Assembly (NCBI GenBank): GCA_003161495.1 | Contig: PMOP01000317.1 | Span: forward strand, 1 to 21,681 | Direction: 5' to 3' | Length of the DNA stretch: 21,681 nt | DNA from: Acidobacteriota bacterium | GTDB lineage: Bacteria > Acidobacteriota > Terriglobia > Acidiferrales > UBA7541 | Part shown: positions 15,282-21,681 of the stretch, piece by piece | Layout of the letters: each line of letters begins with the position of its first letter | How positions within the stretch are numbered: the stretch's first letter is position 1 | Program-made: the position numbers and the translations under genes | The notes under the pieces: generated by a model | Database searches by the model: none | What the model was told of the DNA's origin: nothing | Seen by the model: only the letters and a program-made list of their open reading frames with translations

Positions 15282-17081
15282 CTAGTTTAATCCCGATTGC
15301 GATGCCTGTATGGCACAGCCTCCTGTCCCGCCTGTCCCGCAAGTCTGACTGCCAAGCGGGGTAAAGTAGACCTGCGAAGCGCCCGTACTTGCGGATGAAC
15401 CGTCGATAATGATTCCGCTTGTGCCGCCACTCTCGGGTCTCGTCGCGACAGTCCCTGTTGACGTGGTAATGGCCGCTCCGGAAGTCACGTCGAACGACAT
15501 GAGGCATCCGGTATTTGTTGAACAGTCCACCGGAGCAGCCATTACGTTAAGGGCTGTGGCGCTCAAGAAAATCAAGTCTGTGCCTGCCGGGTGCGCCACA
15601 CTGGTGTTATTAGAATTAAAGAATTCAGTAACAAAAGAACATACTGATGCACCGGTGGTAAGGGCCGGCCCGGTGCTCACCGTGCCCAGTACACCTGTGT
15701 TTGAGACGGCGATTTGGTACAACGTGCTGATGTTACTTGCCGTTGGGGCACACACGTACATGTTTCCCGCATGTCCCAGGAACCACTGGTTGTCAAAAGC
15801 TCCGCTGTATACATTTGTTCCCGCACCGCTCGTACTAAGGATGGTTTGAGTGCCGTAACTAGTTCCAATGCCGGTGAAGGTAGTCGGAAAGGTGTAAACA
15901 GCGGAAGCATTCATAGTCTGCCCAGTTGTTACAGCATCAGATTGCGATACGATTAAATACAATTTGCCGTTGGTTTCATCCAGAATCGGACTCTCAAAGT
16001 TTGCACCACTAAAGGCAATTTGTACGGTTTTGGCAATGGTCCCGCCGGTTGTCGCGTCCACGCGTTTAAGGGTGCCGAAAGGGCTGCCTACAAAAACACT
16101 GCCGGTGCCGTTGTCAAAGACAGGGTCAGTGAGAGCGTAGCCGGAACTTACGAGAGCAGGCCAAATGTTGGCGCCAGTTGATACTGTCTCAGCGGGCGGT
16201 GTGCTCACGGTCCCGTGAAACACGTTGGTGAACTTATGGAGATAACCTTTACTATCTCCGGCGAAAAGCGTGTCATGGGCGTAGTCGACAAAGGGCGATG
16301 ACAGCGTATCATCTGCATTGAGGTCGCCCGGCACAGTGGAGAAGTTGAATGTCGTCATGCATGCCCCTGAGCACGTCGTGTATGCGACGGGGGTTACCGC
16401 TGTAAGCGTGTCCGGGCTCATGATGGTCCCGGAATTTGCAGCCCACTTGAGAAGAACAAGCGTGGCTTGCGTGCCCGCCGAATTATTCTGGACAAAAGCT
16501 ACTTGCGAGCCGTCAAGCGAAAGCACGAGCGAGGTCGCCACCGTGCCGCCAGTGTTGAACGCCCAATATGTCGAGGGCGCAGTGCCACACAAGCCGCCGC
16601 TCGCGGCGACATATAGATTATTGAAAGCAACGACGCTGGCCTGCGCGGTAGAACCTGCTAGGCTCGTATTATATGCGACGAAATCCGTGGCGCAAGTCGC
16701 GGTCCCCGTATTGAAAGAAAACTTTGCTGGGAAATTACCAGCGCCCACCGTCGCACCGGAACCCATATATATGCTCCAGTCGCTTTGAATTGTGTCCGGA
16801 TCCTCAGGAGCACGCCGCCAACGCCAACGGTCTCGATCTTCCTCGCGCGCGTCATTGCGCCGAATCAACTGCTGCACATACCTCGGGTCCGTCGACAATC
16901 TAAACTGCTGCATTAAGTCGTGAGGAGCTGAGAAGATCACGTGCCGGTGACTCCAGTCGGTCACCAGGTGGACGGGCTCGTGCTCTGCATTCGTTCGGCG
17001 TACAACTGTTAGCACGATCACGATGACCGCGCCGAGAACAACTTGTGCCAGCCTAACCTGCCAGGTCCCATTAAATTTCAT
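15282..17081 (-). CDS. Exported beta-propeller-like protein, paralogue 2 (599 aa)
   Basis: Second member of the local family. Residues 10-27 (hydrophobic AQVVLGAVIVIVLTVV) followed by RRTNAE form an uncleaved anchor or a signal peptide ending at NAE. Then DWSHRHVIFS (42-51), STDPRYVQQL (63-72), an Arg/Glu/Asp-rich linker with WRWRR (75-95), SDWSIYMG (100-107), NFPAKFSFN (116-124), and propeller strands of the type SPFVDYAHDTLFAGDSKGYL and NGTGSVFVGSPFGTLKR. The region near MSFDVTSG is joined to GGTSGIIIDG by a short linker, unlike paralogue 1. It ends AIQASQSGLN. Paired Cys residues are scattered through it, suggesting oxidation outside the cytoplasm. GAGGATCAAA precedes ATG 17081, and the N-terminus MKFNGTWQVRLAQVV matches paralogue 1. 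The function is not recognised. Confidence 0.85.
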   Translation of the reverse strand: MKFNGTWQVRLAQVVLGAVIVIVLTVVRRTNAEHEPVHLVTDWSHRHVIFSAPHDLMQQFRLSTDPRYVQQLIRRNDAREEDRDRWRWRRAPEDPDTIQSDWSIYMGSGATVGAGNFPAKFSFNTGTATCATDFVAYNTSLAGSTAQASVVAFNNLYVAASGGLCGTAPSTYWAFNTGGTVATSLVLSLDGSQVAFVQNNSAGTQATLVLLKWAANSGTIMSPDTLTAVTPVAYTTCSGACMTTFNFSTVPGDLNADDTLSSPFVDYAHDTLFAGDSKGYLHKFTNVFHGTVSTPPAETVSTGANIWPALVSSGYALTDPVFDNGTGSVFVGSPFGTLKRVDATTGGTIAKTVQIAFSGANFESPILDETNGKLYLIVSQSDAVTTGQTMNASAVYTFPTTFTGIGTSYGTQTILSTSGAGTNVYSGAFDNQWFLGHAGNMYVCAPTASNISTLYQIAVSNTGVLGTVSTGPALTTGASVCSFVTEFFNSNNTSVAHPAGTDLIFLSATALNVMAAPVDCSTNTGCLMSFDVTSGAAITTSTGTVATRPESGGTSGIIIDGSSASTGASQVYFTPLGSQTCGTGGTGGCAIQASQSGLN

Positions 17082-17975
17082 TTTGATCCTCGCCCAATAG
17101 GTTTTACTCAGACTTCCAAGAATGACTTTTTACTGTGCCTTCTCGACTCTCCCACCTACCCGATTAGAAGGATTGGCGAAACGGTCACGGGTTCCGAGAA
17201 TGGAGGAACGACAAATTGTGGGCTGTACCATTTTGGACAATTTCAGCCTAACGACGTTTCAACGGAAACCGACGGAACGCCTGGATTCAGAGAAATGGAG
17301 CCGAAATCGCGAGGAAAACAACCTATATGTAATATCTAGGGGAGTTAACGTATTGAACATCTCACGATCGGTTTGACAGACCAATTGGGTAAAGAGATGC
17401 CTTGATCCGGCTGATCTCGAACTGCAACGCTGTACGTCTCATCACCCGTCAGCTCTCTCGAACATCTGTCGCCCCCGGCAAATCCGTGCACGCGGACAGC
17501 CAACCGACTCCGCATTTCCTTGTTCCTCATTAGAGTGCGGAACCCAACATTGATCTTGGCAATTTCATCGGTCGTGAATCGGCGGCACTTGCGAGAAAGG
17601 CCAGCCTCAGCCTCGATCCGGCAAATTTGGCTCAAATGCGTGTGATACATCTTTCCGATTGCCCGCTACGACATGCCCGCGCGAACGTCGGCAATCATTT
17701 CGGCTTCTTCTACATCGGAAATGATTCTGCTGTTTCGTCGCCAGCGATCCTTCTTGTCGCCTATTTGCCGCCCGTCAACGCCGAGAATAGACCCATGTTA
17801 TGCAGGAACCAATAATGACTGGCAAAATATCCAGCGATATTATATATCTGTTCATAGTGTGCAAGGTTTATCTACAGGAAATACTGCATTGGAAGCCTGA
17901 GTGCCGCTTGCTAGGATTGGCGACGTATACATGGCTAACAGCCTGTTGCCAACCACATTGAATTGGAGATCCAAC
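17082..17975. other. Divergent intergenic region between paralogues 2 and 3 (894 bp)
   Basis: Must hold the promoters for both divergent propeller genes. Ribosome binding sites are visible at each end (GAGGAT before 17081; GGAG at 17965-17968, 7 nt before ATG 17976). No clear -35/-10 pair could be fixed; AT-rich tracts at about 17826-17853 and 17321-17356 are candidates. The middle holds the decayed helix-turn-helix ORF at 17345-17797. Confidence 0.5.
17345..17797 (-). pseudogene. Remnant of a helix-turn-helix protein with an in-frame stop
   Basis: On the minus strand an open frame from 17797 encodes DVEEAEMIADVRAGMS, then TAG at 17668-17666, and the same frame continues RAIGKMYHTHLSQICRIEAE with GLSRKCRRFTTDEIAKI after it. 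Read through the stop, 'aemIadvRaGmS.raIgk.y...lsqicrI' has the spacing of a helix-turn-helix as found in small DNA-binding or recombinase-associated proteins. No upstream ATG with a ribosome binding site is seen, and the C-terminal 50 residues look unstructured. A start at ATG 17650 would begin inside the helix-turn-helix. Decay is the simplest reading, but the parent family is not identified and chance coding cannot be excluded. Confidence 0.35.
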
Positions 17976-19799
17976 ATGCGAAACGAGCTATCCCCTTTCC
18001 GATTCGTAGTGTCCACTTTTTGCTTCCTGGGCCTTTTTAGTTTGCAAGTTTATGCTCAGGACGCAGATCATCAGAAAGATCATCCGAACGGCATCGTCCA
18101 GGACTGGAGCCGGCGCTACGTTGTCTATCCTCGTTTCGGCCCGATTCAATCCCTGATCTCCCTGCAGAACGACCCCCGCGCGATCCTCAGCTGGCAGGCA
18201 GCGGAACGCGAAGATTGGCACCGCGCGAAAGATCGAGATAGCGATAATGACGGCGACAAAGACGACTACAAAGTGCATGGAAATTCCCACGATAAAAAAA
18301 GCGGTCTGCAACGTGACTGGAGCATCCCCCTGGGAGGCGGGACAACAGCGCCTTCCATGTTTCCCGCAAAATATACTTTCGACGTCAACGCCACGCCGAG
18401 CTGCCCAAACGATTTCGTCGTGTTTCCAGTGAATGTTGCAGGCGCCGCACATCAGCCGAATATCGTAGGCTTCAACAATCTTTATAGCGGGACGGCGGGA
18501 TCCACGGGAATTTGCAATGCCGGCCGCACGCCCGGCCCGACTGATGACGGGGTTTCAGCTACAACGATCTGGTCATATAACATTACTGCCGCGGACGGCG
18601 TGGTCTCCACCTCTCCGGCTCTTTCATTGGACGGGACTAAGGTCGCGTTTGTCGAAAAAGGATCTGGCTTATCGGCTCATTTTCACGTCCTGGCCCCGAA
18701 AAGTGGGGACGGGGTGGCAACAAACCTACAGGACGTAACCACCTCTACCAAACAGATCACTACTGGTGGTTTTGCCGCATCAGCGCCGGGTCTGGGAGCC
18801 GTAACGGACTTGGCACTGGTACCTTCCTCAGGAGCAGCCAGCGACACGCTGTCTTCGCCCTTCGTTGACTACGATAGCGACGTGGCGTACGTCGGAAATG
18901 ACAGCGGCACGTTGTTCCGCGTCATGAATGTCTTTTGCACTTTGGCGACTTGCGCGGGTGCGGCGCCGAGCCTAGATCTTACCTGGGGCCCGGGTGGCGG
19001 GCTAGCTACCGGTTGCTCGGGAGTGTTGACTGGCCCCGTAGTAGCTGGTAACGGGAACATTTTTGTCGGATGCCCAGACGGCAAGCTTTATGGGTTTACT
19101 CCGACGGGAGGGGTGATCACCCCGTTGGCCGTGGGAAATGGTTCAACGGATGGAGGAATTGTAGATCCGCCGTTGGTGGACGTGGTAAACGGTTTCGTTT
19201 ATGCCGTGAGCGGAAATTCGTCCTCCGGAACCTCTGTTCTGGTCCAGGCCAGTGCGACAAACTTGAGTTCCCCAGTCGTCGCGACATTGGGTGCAGCCGG
19301 ACGGTTTAATCTTCACGCCCCAGCTTTCAATGACGCGTATTTTTCCAGTACTACTTCCTCGAATTGGCTGATTTATGAATGGGGCCTAAACAGTGCTGGC
19401 ACCTTGGATACCCTTTACGGAGTAGGATTCAATTCCAGCCCAACAAGCCATGGCATGATTTCGGGCCCGCCCGCGGACATTTTTAGCATACCCGGTTCGA
19501 CTGCTTCTGAGTTCTCACCCGTCACCGAAATTTTGAATGCGCCTGCCGATTTTATCGTAGTAAGTGCGAAAGAGTCAGCGTTCCCTAATATGGCGGTGTA
19601 TAACGTGAACGCTTTCACCGGTTTATTTCCAAACAGTTTTCCTCCTGCCGGTACTCAGGGGGCGACCGCCGCTGAAGGTAACGGGACCACGGGAATCGTT
19701 GTGGACAATGTCAGTTCCGACGCGCAGGCTTCCAGCATTTATTTCGGTGTTCCAAGTTTAAGTACAGCCGTAAAGTTGACGCAGTCCGGCCTGAACTGA
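17976..19799 (+). CDS. Exported beta-propeller-like protein, paralogue 3 (607 aa)
   Basis: Third member of the family and the only one on the plus strand. ATG 17976 has GGAG 7 nt upstream and begins a typical signal peptide (hydrophobic 10-25, cleavage likely after VYA, residue 27); a GTG-started extension to 17901 would bury it and is rejected. Order: DWSRRYVVYP (43-52), NDPRAILSW (65-73), a linker rich in Asp/Lys/Arg/His (77-108), RDWSIPLGGG (113-122), MFPAKYTFD (128-136), NIVGFNNLY, DGTKVAFVEK, SPFVDYDSDVAYVGNDSGTL and NIFVGCPDGKLYGF blades. It ends in GTTGIVVDNVS and VKLTQSGLN. It is closer to paralogue 1 than to paralogue 2 in several blocks (for example FVVFPVN). The Asp-rich DSDNDGDKDD (88-97) could bind calcium. 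The role is unknown; a secreted or surface-attached protein is inferred. Confidence 0.85.
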   Translation: MRNELSPFRFVVSTFCFLGLFSLQVYAQDADHQKDHPNGIVQDWSRRYVVYPRFGPIQSLISLQNDPRAILSWQAAEREDWHRAKDRDSDNDGDKDDYKVHGNSHDKKSGLQRDWSIPLGGGTTAPSMFPAKYTFDVNATPSCPNDFVVFPVNVAGAAHQPNIVGFNNLYSGTAGSTGICNAGRTPGPTDDGVSATTIWSYNITAADGVVSTSPALSLDGTKVAFVEKGSGLSAHFHVLAPKSGDGVATNLQDVTTSTKQITTGGFAASAPGLGAVTDLALVPSSGAASDTLSSPFVDYDSDVAYVGNDSGTLFRVMNVFCTLATCAGAAPSLDLTWGPGGGLATGCSGVLTGPVVAGNGNIFVGCPDGKLYGFTPTGGVITPLAVGNGSTDGGIVDPPLVDVVNGFVYAVSGNSSSGTSVLVQASATNLSSPVVATLGAAGRFNLHAPAFNDAYFSSTTSSNWLIYEWGLNSAGTLDTLYGVGFNSSPTSHGMISGPPADIFSIPGSTASEFSPVTEILNAPADFIVVSAKESAFPNMAVYNVNAFTGLFPNSFPPAGTQGATAAEGNGTTGIVVDNVSSDAQASSIYFGVPSLSTAVKLTQSGLN

Positions 19800-20106
19800 C
19801 CGTTGGTCACATAAAAACGGACCGGCGGCATAACGAACTAATCATCGATCAGCAGCCGTGCAGGTGTCTGATCGTTGAGCGCCTCGCCGACTTCCTGGGG
19901 ATATTTTGCACGCTAGTGAGGAATGAAAGCACAAGTTTAGGCCAGTTTTTCCACCTCAAGCAAGCCAACCCCTGTGGAATCACCTGCCAACTACGAGTAA
20001 CTATTTCTTTTTCTGACTCTCGGGACATAGCGCGGGCAGATGGGCAGATTGATAGTCATTGAATTGATCATGGCCTGCTTTCCAGAACGGGACATCCGGA
20101 GTTCCA
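19800..20106. other. Convergent intergenic region (307 bp)
   Basis: Lies between the stop of paralogue 3 (plus) and the stop of the sigma factor (minus). A 7-bp inverted repeat, CGATCAG (19846-19852) with CTGATCG (19868-19874), is present without a T-run. No gene or clear terminator is seen. Confidence 0.4.
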
Positions 20107-21378
20107 CTACGGTATGCGGTTTGGGGCCTGGCTCTCGCATGCGCTAATGCGCAGATCGAGGAATCGGCGCTCCATCGGATTGCGCGCTAGAGCGAGAGCT
20201 GCCCGGAAATGCTCACGCGCCGTCTCGGGCCTTCCGCATCTAAATTCAAGTTCGCCAAGAGCCGCTGAAAAGAACGGGTATGCGGCGAGGCGATCGCGGT
20301 CGGCGATCAAACCGATTTCTTCGAGTCCCCGTTCGGGCCCCTCTTTCTGCGCTATTGCGATTGCGCGGTTGAGAGCGACGATCGGTGAAGGGCGTAACGT
20401 TATCAGGGTGTTGTAGAGAGATACGATGGCTGTCCAGTCCGTGTCTTCCGATCGAAGTGCCCGAGTATGAATTGATGCAATCGCGGCCTCAACATGATAC
20501 TCGCTGAGCTCGGTGCCCTTGGCCGAAAAGTCCAGAAGCCTTAGTCCCTCGACTACGATTTCTTGATCCCATTGCGACCGATCCTGATCAAAGAGTGAGT
20601 TCAAATTCCCGGATGCATCGACGCGAGCGGGTAGTCGAGCGGCATGAAGACACATGAGGGCAGCGAGGGCATGTGTCGCCGGCGTCGTCCCGAGCGGGTG
20701 CTCCAGGAGTTTTGCGGTGAGACGCATTGCTTCACGACAGAGTTCGACGCGCACGGCCGATTCGGGTGAGGCGCCGTGATAACCCTCGTTAAAAAGTAAG
20801 TAAAGCGCGCGATGGACAGCCGGAAGTCGTGCGGAGAAATCGCCGGCGGCTGCGACGTCGAACAGATTCTTAGAAGCCGCAAGCACTTTCTTGGCGCGAG
20901 TGATTCGCTTTTCGATTGCCCCGTGTGCGCTGACGAATGCGCCGGCAATTTCGCCCACGCTGAAGCCGCATAGGATATGGAGTATGAGCGCGACCTGCGC
21001 TTCTTCCGGCAATCGAGGGTGGCAGCAGGAGAACATCATGCGCAGCTGGTCGTCGTTGATTTCGTTCGATGCGAAGAGTTCTTCCACCACCGGGGCGAGT
21101 GTCCATTCGCTCTGGAGAAGCCGGCTTAGCTCCGGCGCGTAGGTACGCGCGGTGCGCTCGCGCCGCAGAATGTCGAGCGCGCGATTCTTTGCGGTGGCCA
21201 TGAGCCACGCGGAGGGATTCTCCGGCACACCGCGGAATTTCCAAACTTCCATCGCACGGCAGAAGGCGTCTTGTACCACATCCTCTGCCAGCGCGAGGTT
21301 GTGGACGCCGAATATCCGCGTCAGCACGGCAACCATGCGTCCCGCCTCGCGCCGGAAGAGGTGATCAGCGGTCTCCAT
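20107..21378 (-). CDS. ECF sigma factor with long C-terminal extension (ECF42-like)
   Basis: RNA polymerase sigma factor directing transcription of a small regulon, normally including its own DGPF partner. Region sigma2 spans about 5-75, with AEDVVQDAFCRAMEVW and NPSAWLMATAKNRALDILRR. Sigma4 lies at about 110-166, with LRMMFSCCHPRLPEEAQVAL and the helix-turn-helix GFSVGEIAGAFVSAHGAIEKRI. A helical TPR-like C-terminal domain (about 180-415; VHRALYLLFNEGYHGA, NRAIAIAQKEGP, AREHFRAALAL) follows, the hallmark of ECF42; no SnoaL domain (ECF41) is present. No anti-sigma factor is nearby, consistent with control by the extension. The 423-residue length is normal. ATG 21378 directly follows the TAA of the DGPF gene, implying translational coupling, since no Shine-Dalgarno is obvious. 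Confidence 0.92.
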   Translation of the reverse strand: METADHLFRREAGRMVAVLTRIFGVHNLALAEDVVQDAFCRAMEVWKFRGVPENPSAWLMATAKNRALDILRRERTARTYAPELSRLLQSEWTLAPVVEELFASNEINDDQLRMMFSCCHPRLPEEAQVALILHILCGFSVGEIAGAFVSAHGAIEKRITRAKKVLAASKNLFDVAAAGDFSARLPAVHRALYLLFNEGYHGASPESAVRVELCREAMRLTAKLLEHPLGTTPATHALAALMCLHAARLPARVDASGNLNSLFDQDRSQWDQEIVVEGLRLLDFSAKGTELSEYHVEAAIASIHTRALRSEDTDWTAIVSLYNTLITLRPSPIVALNRAIAIAQKEGPERGLEEIGLIADRDRLAAYPFFSAALGELEFRCGRPETAREHFRAALALARNPMERRFLDLRISACESQAPNRIP

Positions 21379-21681
21379 TTACATGTTCATTGTTTGGATC
21401 GGCCGCACTTCCACGGAACCGCCGGCTTCCAGGATTGGACAGCCCTTCGAGAGTTCCACGGCGTGCAGAAGGTCCTTGGCCTCGACCACGATGTAGCCGC
21501 CAACAACATCCTTGGCTTCCGCGAAAGGGCCGTCATTGACGATCTTCTGTTTGCCTGTGACCACCTTGCCGGTGTGCTCGAGAGGATGCCCCGGCTCCTT
21601 GAGATGGCCTTTGGCGCCGAGGTCCTTGAACCATGCCACCCATTTCTCCATAGTCTTTTGCATTTGCTCGGGTGATGCGGT
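21379..21681 (-). CDS. DGPF/YCII-domain protein (partial, N-terminus off window)
   Basis: Small dimeric-ferredoxin-like fold protein of the YCII-related/DGPF family, usually encoded beside and regulated by ECF42 sigma factors; the biochemical role is not established. The 100 residues in the window include TASPEQMQKTMEKWVAWF at the start, the signature DGPFAEAKDVVGGYIVVEA (about 51-69) and a C-terminal SVEVRPIQTM. The frame is open at the right edge, so the true start and the usual MKY(L/M)-type first strand lie outside; an internal ATG at 21663 is not the start. It directly precedes the sigma gene (TAA then ATG). Confidence 0.9.
   Translation of the reverse strand, partial: TASPEQMQKTMEKWVAWFKDLGAKGHLKEPGHPLEHTGKVVTGKQKIVNDGPFAEAKDVVGGYIVVEAKDLLHAVELSKGCPILEAGGSVEVRPIQTMNM

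Noticed and set aside
17901..17975. GTG start for propeller paralogue 3
   Set aside because: It would place 25 residues before a normal signal peptide; ATG 17976 has a good GGAG site.
11688..19799. PEP-CTERM or similar exosortase sorting signal on the three propeller proteins
   Set aside because: The C-termini end in Q(A/S)GL(H/N) without a PEP motif, transmembrane helix or basic tail, and no exosortase is in the window.
19846..19874. Inverted repeat as a terminator between convergent genes
   Set aside because: Only a 7-bp stem with no T-run on either side.

Overview
The window is a bacterial chromosomal segment of moderate GC content, gene-dense and almost entirely on the minus strand. Gene content fits a soil member of the Acidobacteriota (Terriglobia-like). 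The pointers are an exopolysaccharide operon with an embedded HPr-kinase-related/PqqD/radical-SAM cassette, large Gly/Ser/Thr-rich exported beta-propeller paralogues, and an ECF42-type sigma factor with a DGPF/YCII partner. The phylum call is inference from gene content; no rRNA or other phylogenetic marker is present.

Region 1 (about 1-11.55 kb, all minus strand) reads from high to low coordinates as one long gene series. It opens with a 56-residue peptide gene (11361-11531, TTG start) that looks like a ribosomally synthesised, post-translationally modified peptide (RiPP) precursor. Then come an S26/SipW-like peptidase, an HPr-kinase-like Ser kinase, a PqqD-like peptide chaperone and a radical SAM/SPASM enzyme; the last four are chained by three successive 4-nt ATGA overlaps. 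After a short gap with a hairpin come a PF14907-type nucleotidyltransferase, a membrane-anchored TPR protein with a C-terminal jelly-roll-like domain, a possible 26-codon coupling ORF, and an O-antigen ligase/polymerase (Wzy_C). The series ends with a Wza-type export protein, a Wzc-type tyrosine autokinase and an NAD-dependent sugar-nucleotide epimerase/dehydratase that runs off the left edge. The second half would polymerise and export a surface polysaccharide. The first half would make and modify a peptide.

Region 2 (about 11.6-19.8 kb) holds three diverged copies of one exported beta-propeller-like family: 11688-14450 and 15282-17081 on minus, 17976-19799 on plus. All share an N-terminal DWS(H/R)-type motif, a charged linker, a second DWS motif, an FPAK/YPAK motif and a closing motif ending in Q(A/S)GL(H/N). 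The first copy carries an extra block of about 320 residues resembling phage tail-fibre modules. The intergenic spaces are long (831 and 894 bp) and contain inverted repeats, a likely terminator and a decayed helix-turn-helix ORF with an in-frame stop.

Region 3 (20.1 kb to the right edge) is an ECF42-like sigma factor directly downstream of a DGPF/YCII-domain protein cut by the window edge.

The most notable content is the small precursor-like gene heading the peptide-modification cassette. It has a YxxP-type leader motif, a Thr at the position equivalent to the penultimate leader residue of lasso precursors, two Cys in the putative core and a C-terminal Ser. No lasso cyclase or leader peptidase of the lasso type is present.
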